Notes under the pieces: generated by a model | Database searches by the model: none | Seen by the model: only the letters and a program-made list of their open reading frames with translations | What the model was told of the DNA's origin: nothing | DNA from: UBA2862 sp045658005 | Lineage (GTDB): Bacteria; Bacillota; Clostridia; Christensenellales; Aristaeellaceae | DNA length: 57,506 bases | Assembly: GCA_045658005.1 (NCBI GenBank) | Contig: JAZOUD010000127.1 | Span: forward strand, 1 to 57,506 | Reading direction: 5' to 3' | Made by a program: the position numbers and the translations under genes | Shown: positions 1-8,475 of the stretch, piece by piece | Numbering within the stretch: the first letter of the stretch is position 1 | How the letters are laid out: each line of letters opens with the position of its first letter

Positions 1-246
1 ACGAACGGGACGCTGTTGAAGCTGGAGCTGGATACGGCGAACTGGGTATTGCTGCTGCTGTGCCTGCTGGTGCTGTTCTATGTGGACTTCATCCATGAGA
101 AGGGAATATCCTTCCGGGCGGTCATCGCGCGGCAGCCGCTGGTCTTCCGGTGGCTCATCTACATCACGGCGATCCTGGCGATCCTCATATTCGGCATCTA
201 CGGCCCGAAGTACAACGCCGCGGACTTCATCTACCAGGGATTCTGA
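1..246 (+). CDS. MBOAT-family O-acyltransferase, C-terminal fragment
   Basis: The gene runs in from the left edge, so only about 81 residues are visible. They contain one membrane segment (VLLLLCLLVLFYVDF), a second near the end, and the closing pattern FGIYGPKYNAADFIYQGF, which matches the usual C-terminus of AlgI/DltB-like MBOAT proteins (F-G-x-Y-G-...-F-I-Y-x-x-F). These membrane enzymes move acyl groups across the membrane onto surface polymers. A second, complete MBOAT gene lies at 49400-50785, so the organism has at least two. The family call rests only on this tail. Confidence 0.7.
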   Translation, partial: TNGTLLKLELDTANWVLLLLCLLVLFYVDFIHEKGISFRAVIARQPLVFRWLIYITAILAILIFGIYGPKYNAADFIYQGF

Positions 247-306
247 CGCTGCGGAGAGTCGATCGGCTGAATGGGTCATTCGTTTTTCTGATATCCAGCC
301 ATAGCC

Positions 307-336
307 TTGACTTTTAACACGCCTCCGCATTATAAT
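307..336 (+). promoter_or_regulatory. Sigma-A-type promoter of the metG T-box leader
   Basis: TTGACT at 307-312 and a perfect TATAAT at 331-336 are separated by 18 bp. Transcription would start near 343, immediately before the conserved 5' part of the T-box leader, so promoter and riboswitch positions support each other. Confidence 0.85.
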
Positions 337-342
337 ATCCCT

Positions 343-603
343 ACAGGCAATGACGGAGAGAGTAGCGTCGACGGAAGCCAGCAGAGAGCCGGGGCAGGTG
401 AAAGCCGGCGGTGGAAGCGGCGCGAACATGGCTCCTGAGCTCCGGGCGTGAGTGGCCGCGTGGCTTTAGCGTCCGGCGTCGGCAGACCTGCCGCCACGTT
501 ACAGGCATTCAAGGCGCGGTTTCGGGGCATGCTTCCCATGACCGCGTGAAAAGGGTTGGTACCGCGCGCAACGCGCCCCTGAAGCAAGGGGCGCGTTTTT
601 TTT
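343..603 (+). promoter_or_regulatory. T-box riboswitch controlling metG (probable AUG specifier)
   Basis: The leader carries T-box hallmarks in order. The GACGGAGAGAGTAG start of stem I is at about 352-365. The distal stem I region with AGAGAGCCGGGGCAGGTGAA follows. A candidate specifier ATG (Met) sits at 428-430 in GAACATGGCTC. The T-box sequence GGTTGGTACCGCG is at 554-566. The terminator is a perfect 10-bp stem, 571-580 with 587-596, ending in a T run to 603. Uncharged tRNA-Met should pair with specifier and T-box and favour read-through into metG. The specifier is inferred from its position and from the gene downstream; no fold was computed. Confidence 0.9.
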
Positions 604-627
604 GAGAAACGGAAGTAAGTGCATTCT

Positions 628-655
628 TTCATTCCTCATTTCTCATTCCTAATTA
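628..655. repeat. Degenerate heptamer array (ATGAGGA family)
   Basis: Read on the minus strand, this stretch is a run of seven-base units AATTAGG, AATGAGA, AATGAGG, AATGAAA. It is the same family as the arrays at 8476-8595 and 29474-29502. It lies between the T-box terminator and the metG ribosome binding site, so it is transcribed in the metG leader when the T-box reads through. Confidence 0.7.
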
Positions 656-677
656 TCCAAAAAGGGGGAAGATCACC

Positions 678-2666
678 ATGCCCAAGCCTACGTTTTACCT
701 GACCACGCCCATCTACTATCCCAGCGGGAACATGCACATCGGCCACACCTATACCACGGTGGCGGCGGATACCATGATCCGCTTCAAGAAGCAGACGGGC
801 TATGATACCTATTTCCTGACCGGCACCGACGAGCACGGCCAGAAGATTGAGCGCAAGGCCGCCGAGGCCGGCGTGACGCCCCAGCAGTTCGTGGACAAGA
901 TCGTCGCCGAGACCAAGGAGCTGTGGAAGCTGATGAACATCGAGTACGACGATTTCATCCGCACCACCGAGGACCGGCACATGAAGATCGTGCAGAAGAT
1001 ATTCAAGCAGTTCTACGACCAGGGCGACATCTACAAGAGCGAATACGAGGGCCTGTACTGCACGCCCTGCGAATCCTTCTGGACGCCCACCCAGGTGAAG
1101 GACGGCAAGTGCCCAGACTGCGGCCGGCCCGTGGAGCCCATGAAGGAGGAGAGCTATTTCTTCCGCATGAGCAAGTATCAGGACTGGATGATCAAGTACA
1201 TCGAGGATCACCCTGATTTCATCCAGCCGCCGTCGCGGGCCAACGAGATGCTGAACAACTTCCTGAAGCCCGGCCTTCAGGACCTGTGCGTCAGCCGCAC
1301 CTCGTTCAAGTGGGGCGTGCCGGTGGACTTCGATCCCGGCCACGTGGTCTACGTGTGGATCGACGCCCTGTCCAACTACATCACCGCTCTGGGCTACGGC
1401 ACCGACCACGACGCGCTGTTCAAAAAGTACTGGCCCGCTGACGTGCACCTGGTGGGCAAGGAGATCGTGCGCTTCCACACCATCTACTGGCCCATCATGC
1501 TCCACGCCCTGGGGCTGCCGCTGCCCAAGCAGGTGTTCGGCCACGGCTGGCTGCTGTTCGGCGAGGACAAGATGTCAAAGTCCAAGGGCAACATCGTCTA
1601 TCCCGGCCCCATCGTAAAGCGCTACGGCGTGGACGCGCTGCGCTACTACCTGATGCGCGAGATGCCCTTCGGCGCGGACGGCAACTACACCAACGAAGCG
1701 CTGCTGACCCGCATGAACGCCGACCTGGTGAACGACCTGGGCAACCTGGTCAGCCGCACCATGGCGATGATCGAGAAGTACTTCGACGGCGTGGTGCCTG
1801 CGCCTAGCGGCTATGAAGGGCCGGACCTTGATCTGAAGGCCCACTTCGAGGCGCTGCCCGGCATCGTCGAGGATCAGATGAACCGGCTGCAGTTCTCCGT
1901 GGCCCTTTCCGAAATATGGAAGCTGATCGGCGAGTGCAACAAGTACATTGACCTGACCCAGCCCTGGGTGCTGTGCAAGAGCGACGAGGGCAAGCCGAGG
2001 CTTGCAACCGTCATGTACGTGCTGGCCGAGTGCATTCGCGCCATCGCCGTGTACATCCAGCCCACGATGCCCTCCACCCCGGCGCGCATCTATGCCCAGC
2101 TGGGCGTGACCGACCCCGAGCTGATGACCTGGCAGAGCGTGCAGACCTTCGGCCAGCTGAAGCCCGGCACCGTGGTGAAGAAGGGCGAGGCCCTGTTTCC
2201 CCGCGTGGACATCAAAAAGGAGCTTGAGGCCATGGCCGCGGAGAAGGACAAGGCGGCGAAGGCCGAGGCCAAGGCGCAGAAGCAGGACGACAAGGCCGCG
2301 AAGAAGGAGGAGAAAAAGGAAGAGAAGAAGGACGACGGCATCGCCTCGTTCGACGACTTCATGAAGATCAAGCTCGTCGCCGTGAAGGTGATCGCCTGCG
2401 AGAAGGTGGAAAAGAGCGACAAGCTGCTCAAGGAGACCCTGGACGTCGGCGGCGGTCGGACCAAGACCGTCTGCTCCGGCATCGCGAAGTTCTACAGCCC
2501 CGAGGAGATGGTGGGCAAGACGGTGGTGCTGGTGAACAACTTTGCGCCCCGAAAGATGGCCGGCCAGGTGTCCGAGGGCATGCTGCTGTGCGCCGAGGAC
2601 CCCGACGGGCGGGTGCGGCTGCTGACCGTGGACGGCGACGTGGTCCCCGGCAGCGAGATCGGCTGA
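678..2666 (+). CDS. metG: Methionyl-tRNA synthetase
   Basis: This 662-residue class I synthetase joins methionine to tRNA-Met in the cytoplasm. The HIGH motif is at residues 20-23 and KMSKS at 298-302. A zinc-knuckle pattern (CTPCESF ... CPDCGRP) is in the connecting domain. After the anticodon-binding domain there is a Lys/Glu/Ala-rich linker (about residues 515-555) and then a C-terminal EMAP-II/Trbp111-type tRNA-binding domain starting near FDDFMKIKLVAVKV, as in dimeric MetRS of Bacillus type. The start ATG follows AAAGGGGGAA with 8 bases between. The T-box upstream indicates control by tRNA-Met charging. tatD begins one base after the stop codon, so the two are cotranscribed. Confidence 0.97.
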   Translation: MPKPTFYLTTPIYYPSGNMHIGHTYTTVAADTMIRFKKQTGYDTYFLTGTDEHGQKIERKAAEAGVTPQQFVDKIVAETKELWKLMNIEYDDFIRTTEDRHMKIVQKIFKQFYDQGDIYKSEYEGLYCTPCESFWTPTQVKDGKCPDCGRPVEPMKEESYFFRMSKYQDWMIKYIEDHPDFIQPPSRANEMLNNFLKPGLQDLCVSRTSFKWGVPVDFDPGHVVYVWIDALSNYITALGYGTDHDALFKKYWPADVHLVGKEIVRFHTIYWPIMLHALGLPLPKQVFGHGWLLFGEDKMSKSKGNIVYPGPIVKRYGVDALRYYLMREMPFGADGNYTNEALLTRMNADLVNDLGNLVSRTMAMIEKYFDGVVPAPSGYEGPDLDLKAHFEALPGIVEDQMNRLQFSVALSEIWKLIGECNKYIDLTQPWVLCKSDEGKPRLATVMYVLAECIRAIAVYIQPTMPSTPARIYAQLGVTDPELMTWQSVQTFGQLKPGTVVKKGEALFPRVDIKKELEAMAAEKDKAAKAEAKAQKQDDKAAKKEEKKEEKKDDGIASFDDFMKIKLVAVKVIACEKVEKSDKLLKETLDVGGGRTKTVCSGIAKFYSPEEMVGKTVVLVNNFAPRKMAGQVSEGMLLCAEDPDGRVRLLTVDGDVVPGSEIG

Positions 2667-2667
2667 T

Positions 2668-3525
2668 ATGATCAGGCTGTTCGATACCCACTGCCACATC
2701 GCGGATCCCCGCTTTGACGGGGACCGCGATGCGGTCATTCAACGGTTTCTCGACGCCGGCGTAGAGCGGGCGCTGGTGGTGGCCGACCCCCGGGAGGCCA
2801 TCTACGACGGCCCCGAGGACGAGGGCGGCAGGATGGTGGCCGTCGGCAATCAGGACAGGGTGTTTGAGCTGGTGGACCGGTATGACTTCCTCCATGGGAC
2901 TATCGGCGTACATCCCCACAACGCCTCGGGTTGGGACGCCGACGCCGAGGGCACTGTGGCGGGATATCTGAAGCATCCCAAGTGCCGCCTGCTGGGGGAG
3001 ATTGGCCTGGATTACCACTACGACCTTTCGCCCCGGGACGACCAGCGCAGGGTGTTCGACATCCAGCTGGACATGGCCTTTGAGCGGAATATGCCGGTGC
3101 AGCTGCATATCCGGGAGGCCCACGGCGACTGCATGGACATGCTGCGCGCCCGGGCGCGGGAGGGTCGCATGCCCGGGGGCATCATGCACTGCTATACGGG
3201 CAGCTGGGAGAGCGCGAAGGTATACCTGGATCTGGGACTGTATATCAGCCTGTCCGGCGCGGTGACCTTCAAGAACGCCCCGAAGCTGGCGGAGGTGGCC
3301 CAAAAAGTGCCACCGGACCGGCTGCTCATCGAGACGGATTGCCCCTACATGGCCCCGGTGCCCCTGCGGGGGCGGCGCAACGAGCCCGCGTTTATCGTTC
3401 ACACCTTTGAAAAGGTGGCCGCCCTGCGCAAGGCCACCCCGGAAGCCCTCGCCGAACAGCTGTGGGAGAACGCAAACAGGGCGATGGGGATCAAAATCAT
3501 CGGGAGGAGAACAGATGGACTATGA
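2668..3525 (+). CDS. tatD: TatD-family metal-dependent hydrolase / DNase
   Basis: A 285-residue TIM-barrel hydrolase. The first metal-binding motif DTHCHIAD gives D6, H8 and H10. GEIGLDYHYD supplies the next ligand, HIREAH and IMHCYTG further histidines, and IETDCPY the late aspartate. All are typical of TatD/YcfH. Members act as 3'-5' exonucleases and are linked to DNA repair. The gene starts one base after metG; metG-tatD adjacency is common in Firmicutes. Its last 11 bases overlap the start of msrC. Length is near the family norm of about 255-265, with a slightly longer N-terminal region (REAIYDGPEDEGGRM). Confidence 0.93.
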   Translation: MIRLFDTHCHIADPRFDGDRDAVIQRFLDAGVERALVVADPREAIYDGPEDEGGRMVAVGNQDRVFELVDRYDFLHGTIGVHPHNASGWDADAEGTVAGYLKHPKCRLLGEIGLDYHYDLSPRDDQRRVFDIQLDMAFERNMPVQLHIREAHGDCMDMLRARAREGRMPGGIMHCYTGSWESAKVYLDLGLYISLSGAVTFKNAPKLAEVAQKVPPDRLLIETDCPYMAPVPLRGRRNEPAFIVHTFEKVAALRKATPEALAEQLWENANRAMGIKIIGRRTDGL

Positions 3526-3970
3526 ATTACTGGGGGCTCAGCTTCAGAGCTTCGCGGAAGCCGACAGCTGGTATGTGCCGCTGATGGCCAACGCGGCGGC
3601 GCTGCTGTTCGACGCGCTGGCGGATGTGAACTGGGTGGGCTTTTACCTGTTGCGGGGCGGCCGGCTAGTGCTGGGGCCCTTTCAGGGCAAGGTGGCCTGC
3701 ATCCACATTCCACTGGGCAAGGGCGTCTGCGGCACGGCAGCCCAGCGGGACGCAACCCAGCTCGTGCCGGACGTGCACGCCTTCCCCGGCCACATCGCCT
3801 GCGACAGCGCCTCCAAATCCGAGATCGTGGTACCTGTCCACAGGGACGGTGGCGTCGTCGCCGTGCTGGACATCGACAGTCCCGTCCCAAACCGCTTTTC
3901 GGAGGCGGACCGGGCCGGGCTGGAGGCCCTGGTAAAGGCGCTGGAAGCGCATATCGACCTGGACGTATGA
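3515..3970 (+). CDS. msrC: Free methionine-(R)-sulfoxide reductase (GAF domain)
   Basis: A 151-residue protein that is a single GAF domain. The fRMsr signature ADVNWVGFYLL is at residues 36-46. The three characteristic cysteines are C62 (KVACIHI), C72 (KGVCGTAA) and C96 (HIACDS). The family reduces free Met-R-sulfoxide with thioredoxin. The start was set at 3515 because GGGAGGAGAACAG precedes it and MDYELL matches the family N-terminus; a longer open frame upstream only shadows tatD. The gene overlaps tatD by 11 bp, so the two are probably translationally coupled. Its place in a methionine-responsive operon fits with recovery of oxidised methionine. Confidence 0.92.
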   Translation: MDYELLGAQLQSFAEADSWYVPLMANAAALLFDALADVNWVGFYLLRGGRLVLGPFQGKVACIHIPLGKGVCGTAAQRDATQLVPDVHAFPGHIACDSASKSEIVVPVHRDGGVVAVLDIDSPVPNRFSEADRAGLEALVKALEAHIDLDV

Positions 3971-3986
3971 AACAAATTATTGTGAA

Positions 3987-4022
3987 CAGCCGGTTTCCCT
4001 GGTAAGTGAAGGGAACCGGCTG
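3987..4022 (+). terminator. Stem-loop after msrC
   Basis: CAGCCGGTTTCCCT pairs with AGGGAACCGGCTG with one bulged T and a short loop. The tract that follows (CTATTATC) is only weakly T-rich, so termination is plausible but not certain. It lies between msrC and the next promoter. Confidence 0.6.
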
Positions 4023-4062
4023 CTATTATCGGTAATCGATAGTAGGTTGAGAGAAAAAATAT

Positions 4063-4091
4063 TTGCAATAGCGCGGACATGCTGGTATAAT
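4063..4091 (+). promoter_or_regulatory. Promoter of the diguanylate cyclase gene
   Basis: TTGCAA at 4063-4068 and a perfect TATAAT at 4086-4091 with 17-bp spacing. The leader of about 70 bases contains a small inverted repeat (CGGGC 4121-4125, GCCCG 4135-4139). I saw no known c-di-GMP riboswitch motif in it. Confidence 0.8.
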
Positions 4092-4166
4092 ATCTTTGGC
4101 TTTTATATCCAATGACCTTACGGGCGGCACGTTTGCCCGCAGGGGAAGAGAAACAAGGGTGAAAGA

Positions 4167-6983
4167 ATGAAAAGGCTGCTCGCTGTAACGCTGATATTCC
4201 TGTCAGTGGTTGTCTTTTGTGCTGTCGGCGCGTCGGCAGATGAAAAGGACCTGTACATCGACGGAAACGCCCAGAAGATATTCACCTCTGAGGACGGCCT
4301 GCTGTCCACCTCCACCCAGGCAGTGGCCCAGACCAGCGAGGGCTTCATCTGGATCGGCGGCTATGGCGGGCTGGTTCGCTACGACGGCAAGCACTTCAAG
4401 ACCTTTGCCTACAAGCGTGTCACCCGCATCTGCGACCTGGAGGCCGGCGAGGACGGCGTGCTGTGGATCGCTACCTCCGACAAGGGCCTGTTCCGCTATG
4501 CGGACAACGATTTCCAGTCCATCCCCATGGAGAACGGGGAGAACGCCAACGGCGTGAGCTGCCTGGCCTTCGCACCGGACGGCAGGCTGGTCCTGGGCCT
4601 GGAATCGGGCCTCGGCGTGGTGGAGGAGGATACCATCCACCGGCTGGACATCCCGGAGCTGGAGGCTGAGAGGGTCAACCGCCTGCTGTGCCCCGATGGA
4701 AAAAGCATGTTCTGCGTCACCAAGTCGGGCCGGCTGTGCGCCTGGGACGGTCAACAGGTCCGCTGGGCGTCGGTGGACGGCGATTACGCGCTGCGCTCGG
4801 TTTGCCGCGATTCGGCGAACGGCACCTGGCTGGCCGGTACCTCGGGCAATGAGGTGCTGGTGTTCGACCGGGACCTGAACCAGGTCGACCTGCTGACGAT
4901 GGACGGGCTCTCCTGTATCAACGACCTGCGCTGCGACGCCGACGGGGCCCTGTGGCTATGCGCCGACAACGGCATCGCCATATACGTACAGGGCCGCATA
5001 CGCAGGCAGAACCTGCTGATGGACAACTCCGTGGACCAGATGCTGGTGGACCAGGAGGGCAACTACTGGTTCGCCTCTTCCCGCCAGGGCGTGCTGGAGG
5101 TCTCCCGCAGCAAGTTCGGGGACGTGAGCCAGAGCGCCGGGCTGGATTCCATGGTGGTCAACGCGATCCAGCGGATCGGGGACACGCTGTTCATCGGCCA
5201 CGACGCCGGCCTGGTCACACTGAACGCCGCCGATTTTACGCCCACCGCCATCGAGGCCCTCGAGGGGCTGGCGGGGACCCGCGTGCGCGCGCTGTTGGCG
5301 GACGGGGAGGGCAGCCTGTGGATCGGCACGATGAAGAAGGGCCTGATGCGCTATACTCCGGAGGGCGTCCTCGTCAGCTACACCTCCCGGGATTACCCGA
5401 CGCTGCTGTCCGACAACATCCGCTCCATCACCCCGGTGGCGGACGGCGTGCTGATCGGCACCGACAAGGGCGCCTACCGGGTGACGGCGGACGGGATCGA
5501 AAATGTGCTGGACGATCCCGACGCGCTGGCGTTCAGGATCCTCTGCGCGTTCCAGTTTGGCGACACCGTATACCTGGGCTCGGACGGCAACGGCTTTTAC
5601 CTGGTGCGGGAGGGCAGGGTCGTTCGGCGCATCACCACCAAGGACGGCCTCAGCTCCGACGTCATCATGAAGGCCTACCGCAGCGAAGCCCATGGCGGGC
5701 TGTGGCTGGTGACGGGCAACGACATCGACTTCCTGCACGACGACGGCAGCATTACCGCGATCACGAATTTCCCCTCCACCAACAACCTGGACCTGCTGGC
5801 CATGCCCAACGGGGACGCCTGGGTGTTCACCGGCACCGGCATCTACCAGACCACCGAGGATTCCCTGCTCCACGACGACGCGCCTCGCTACCTGCCCTAC
5901 CGGCACGTGGACGGCCTGCCCTACGAGGTGACCCCGAATTCCTATCAGTGCCTGACCGACGGCCTGCTGTACGTGTGCGGCTCCGGCGGCGTATTCAGCT
6001 TGCAAACCGACTTTTCCGGCGCCGAGGCGGGGGAATACCAGCTGGTGATCGACAGCGTGAGCGCCGACGGTCAGGCGCTCTATGTGCGTCCCGGCGATCC
6101 CTGTACCCTTGATTCAGATGTGCGGCGCATTGACATCAACGCCTACGTGCTGACCTTCCAGACCGGCAATCCCTTCGTGTTCTACCGCCTGGAGGGCTTC
6201 GATACGGAGGAGACCCTCGATCAGCTGAGCAACATCGGCGACATCAGCTACACCAACCTCAGCGGGGGCACCTACACCTTCCACTTCGGCATCCGGGATT
6301 ACAAAACCGACGCGGTGCTGCAGGAGATCACGTTCCCCATCGTCAAGCGCTTTGCCTGGTATGAGGATCCCCGGGTGCGCCTCGGGGCGATACTGCTGGG
6401 GACGCTGCTGCTGGCGCTGATCACGTTGCTGATTATTCGGGCCCGGTCCCGGCGCATCACCCGGCGGCTGCAGGAGGAATACGAGCAGAAGGAAAAGACG
6501 CGGCTGCAGGAGATTGCCTACAAGGACTATCTGACGGGACTGTACAACCGCAATTACCTGGAGGTATGGAATAAAAAAACACCTTCGGAAGGGGACTGGC
6601 CCATCACCTTCGTGTCCATCGACCTGAACAACCTGAAGGTCGTCAACGACATCCACGGCCATGCCGACGGCGACCGGCTGTTGCGGGCGCTGGCGGACCT
6701 TCTGAAGAAGCACTTCGGCGAGGACTGCTACACGGTGGTGCGCACCGGCGGCGACGAGTTCTTGGTGCTGGCAAAGGGCGTGGACGGCGAACAGGTCCGG
6801 CAGAAGCTGAAACAGCTGACCGTTGACGCCTCCGCCGTGGAGGTAAACGGCATACCGGTGACCTTCGAATATGGCCTGTGCGAGCAGCGAAAGGGCCACT
6901 TCAACTTTGACGACGGTCTGCGCTTCTCTGATCTGAAGCTGCTGGAGAGCAAGAACCGGTTCCATGGGCGGACGGGAAGTTGA
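4167..6983 (+). CDS. Membrane diguanylate cyclase with extracytoplasmic Reg_prop beta-propeller and Y_Y_Y domain
   Basis: A 938-residue protein. A signal/anchor is at 1-24. Repeated blades follow (GFIWIGGYGGLVRYDG, GVLWIATSDKGLFRY, GALWLCADNGIAIY, GNYWFASSRQGVLEV, GSLWIGTMKKGLMRY), typical of two-component regulator propellers. A Y_Y_Y-like beta domain precedes one membrane helix at about 745-765 (LGAILLGTLLLALITLLII). A short coiled linker leads to a GGDEF domain that starts near YLTGLYNR, with GGDEF at 861-865. It should make c-di-GMP inside the cell in response to an outside signal. No RxxD inhibitory site is visible just before GGDEF (the residues are CYTVVRT). Hybrid sensors of this outer layout usually end in a histidine kinase; here the output is a cyclase. 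The gene has its own promoter. Confidence 0.93.
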   Translation: MKRLLAVTLIFLSVVVFCAVGASADEKDLYIDGNAQKIFTSEDGLLSTSTQAVAQTSEGFIWIGGYGGLVRYDGKHFKTFAYKRVTRICDLEAGEDGVLWIATSDKGLFRYADNDFQSIPMENGENANGVSCLAFAPDGRLVLGLESGLGVVEEDTIHRLDIPELEAERVNRLLCPDGKSMFCVTKSGRLCAWDGQQVRWASVDGDYALRSVCRDSANGTWLAGTSGNEVLVFDRDLNQVDLLTMDGLSCINDLRCDADGALWLCADNGIAIYVQGRIRRQNLLMDNSVDQMLVDQEGNYWFASSRQGVLEVSRSKFGDVSQSAGLDSMVVNAIQRIGDTLFIGHDAGLVTLNAADFTPTAIEALEGLAGTRVRALLADGEGSLWIGTMKKGLMRYTPEGVLVSYTSRDYPTLLSDNIRSITPVADGVLIGTDKGAYRVTADGIENVLDDPDALAFRILCAFQFGDTVYLGSDGNGFYLVREGRVVRRITTKDGLSSDVIMKAYRSEAHGGLWLVTGNDIDFLHDDGSITAITNFPSTNNLDLLAMPNGDAWVFTGTGIYQTTEDSLLHDDAPRYLPYRHVDGLPYEVTPNSYQCLTDGLLYVCGSGGVFSLQTDFSGAEAGEYQLVIDSVSADGQALYVRPGDPCTLDSDVRRIDINAYVLTFQTGNPFVFYRLEGFDTEETLDQLSNIGDISYTNLSGGTYTFHFGIRDYKTDAVLQEITFPIVKRFAWYEDPRVRLGAILLGTLLLALITLLIIRARSRRITRRLQEEYEQKEKTRLQEIAYKDYLTGLYNRNYLEVWNKKTPSEGDWPITFVSIDLNNLKVVNDIHGHADGDRLLRALADLLKKHFGEDCYTVVRTGGDEFLVLAKGVDGEQVRQKLKQLTVDASAVEVNGIPVTFEYGLCEQRKGHFNFDDGLRFSDLKLLESKNRFHGRTGS

Positions 6984-6987
6984 GGGC

Positions 6988-7157
6988 TTAGGGGTTAGGT
7001 TTTAGGGGTTAGGGGAGGATGCTGAAGGACTGGCTTCGCTTCGTTGATCGCGAGGTACAACCTCGCGCAGCGTTGCAAGCCGGGCGCCGCATCGGCGCCC
7101 CTACATCGTACATAGTTCGGTTTTCCGGCCGTTCCCTAATCCCTAAAACCTAACCCC
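6988..7157. repeat. Non-coding element with 24-bp inverted ends of TTAGGGG heptamers
   Basis: Four heptamers (TTAGGGG, TTAGGTT, TTAGGGG, TTAGGGG; 6988-7015) form the left side. Bases 6991-7014 are repeated inverted at 7134-7157 with one mismatch. Between the arms are two perfect hairpins: CGCGAGGT (7049-7056) with ACCTCGCG (7060-7067), and GGGCGCCG (7082-7089) with CGGCGCCC (7093-7100). There is no open frame and no clear target-site duplication. It looks like a MITE-like or foldback element. It starts 5 bases after the diguanylate cyclase stop and ends next to the palindrome at 7159. Confidence 0.75.
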
Positions 7158-7158
7158 T

Positions 7159-7195
7159 GACTTCTGATTTGTCACGCTGCGACAAATCAGAAGTC
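7159..7195. repeat. TTCTGATTTGT-family palindrome overlapping the alpha-galactosidase stop codon
   Basis: A perfect 15-bp inverted repeat (GACTTCTGATTTGTC, 7-base loop, its complement). Bases 7187-7195 also encode the last codons and TGA stop of the minus-strand GH27 gene. Related copies are at 35909-35951 and 54064-54100, with an expanded copy at 46564-46692. It could act as a terminator or 3' mRNA stabiliser. Confidence 0.85.
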
Positions 7196-8440
7196 CACCC
7201 GCCACACCGCAGCGTCGTGGGGGGCCAGCTTTGCGGTCAGGCCGCGGCGGGCCGTGCGGCCGGTCCACAGCTCGGTAGCGCGGGCGGGTGCGCCTTCGAG
7301 ACAGTCCTCGTCCACCTGTATCCGGCGGATGCGGTCCGACAGGTTGAAGGCCGCCACATAGCAGCCTGCGCCGTCCTTCCGGGGGGCGATCCAGGCGCAT
7401 TCGTCCGCCGTGGAAACCAGCGGGTGGGCGCACCAGCTCTCCCTTTCGATGGCCAGCACATCCCGGTTGGTGAGCAGGGCAAGGGTGAAGTCGTCGTTCT
7501 TCGTCAGCTCGGCCCCGACCATCAGCGGCGATCGCAGCATGCACCACAGCGTCAGCATCGTGCGCTGCTCAGCTTCGGTGAAGCTCGTCCATTTGCCCCT
7601 CGGATGGCTGTCGTAGCACTGGCGCAGGGCCCCCACGGGCAGCATGTCCGCGTCGGGCCAGTGGCCAGGCCCCGCGTGGACGCACCACTTCTCCGCCCGC
7701 TCGAACATGGCCCTCAACAGCGGCCACTCATCCCAGAAGTCGTCGGTGATGCGCCACAGGTTGGCATATTTTTTCAGGTGCTCCGCCTGCTCCAGCGGCG
7801 CGGGACCCGGGGACAGGCTCAGCACGATGTCCCGCCCGCAGCCCCGGCAGGCTTCGCTGATCAGCTCGATCTCACGCTGACAGTGGGGGTATTCCCGGGC
7901 GATGTCGTCGCACTTGACGTAATCCACGCCCCACCGGGCGTAGAGGCGGAAGATGCTGTCATAGTAGTCCCGCGCGCCGGGGTGGTCCTGCCGCACGCCG
8001 TACATGTCCGGGTTCCAGGCGCAGATGGAATTGGGGTTTGCCACGTCCGCGCAGCCGTAGGCGCTGCCCTCGATGGGCAGGCGGCGGTGCGCGGCCATAC
8101 GGGGCAGCCCCCGCATGATGTGAATGCCGAACTTCAGCCCCAGGCTGTGGATATAGTCGGCCAACGGTTTGAAGCCCGCGCTGCCCGCCGCGCTGGGGAA
8201 GCGGTTCTCCGCCGGCAGGAAGCGGCCGTATCCGTCCATGCATTCCTCGGCGAAGGGCTCGTATTCGTGGGAGCTGGAGGTGGGGTTGTACCACTGGATG
8301 TCCACCACCACGTACTCCCAGCCGAAGTCCTTTAGATGTTCCGACATGTATTCGGCGTTCTGGCGCACCTGGGCCTCGTTGACCGCCGCGCCGTAGCAAT
8401 CCCAGCTGTTCCAGCCCATGGGAGGATAATTTGCTATCAT
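7187..8440 (-). CDS. Glycoside hydrolase family 27 (alpha-galactosidase-like), cytoplasmic
   Basis: A 417-residue TIM-barrel enzyme with a C-terminal beta domain. The N-terminal PPMGWNSWDCYG is the clan D signature. YVKCDD supplies the probable nucleophile D178, and RITDDFWDEW (233-234) the probable acid/base. These enzymes release terminal alpha-galactose; some relatives act on other sugars, so substrate is uncertain. There is no signal peptide. The ATG at 8440 was chosen because GAGGAG lies 8 bases upstream; an upstream TTG at 8458 overlaps that site. The gene lies downstream of thrS on the same strand with a repeat between them. The stop codon is embedded in a palindrome. Confidence 0.9.
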   Translation of the reverse strand: MIANYPPMGWNSWDCYGAAVNEAQVRQNAEYMSEHLKDFGWEYVVVDIQWYNPTSSSHEYEPFAEECMDGYGRFLPAENRFPSAAGSAGFKPLADYIHSLGLKFGIHIMRGLPRMAAHRRLPIEGSAYGCADVANPNSICAWNPDMYGVRQDHPGARDYYDSIFRLYARWGVDYVKCDDIAREYPHCQREIELISEACRGCGRDIVLSLSPGPAPLEQAEHLKKYANLWRITDDFWDEWPLLRAMFERAEKWCVHAGPGHWPDADMLPVGALRQCYDSHPRGKWTSFTEAEQRTMLTLWCMLRSPLMVGAELTKNDDFTLALLTNRDVLAIERESWCAHPLVSTADECAWIAPRKDGAGCYVAAFNLSDRIRRIQVDEDCLEGAPARATELWTGRTARRGLTAKLAPHDAAVWRVDF

Positions 8441-8475
8441 ATCTATTACTCCTCGCAAATGAAGACTGAATATAA

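Noticed and set aside
330..632. 100-codon minus-strand frame over the metG leader
   Set aside because: It lies entirely on the T-box leader, whose RNA motifs explain the sequence.
4121..4139. c-di-GMP riboswitch in the leader of the diguanylate cyclase
   Set aside because: Only a 5-bp inverted repeat is present, and the leader of about 70 bases lacks the conserved GEMM sequence blocks.
6988..7015. TTAGGGG units as telomere-like or origin repeats
   Set aside because: Only four imperfect units, paired with an inverted copy 120 bases away. They are better explained as ends of a foldback element; no dnaA-box cluster is nearby.
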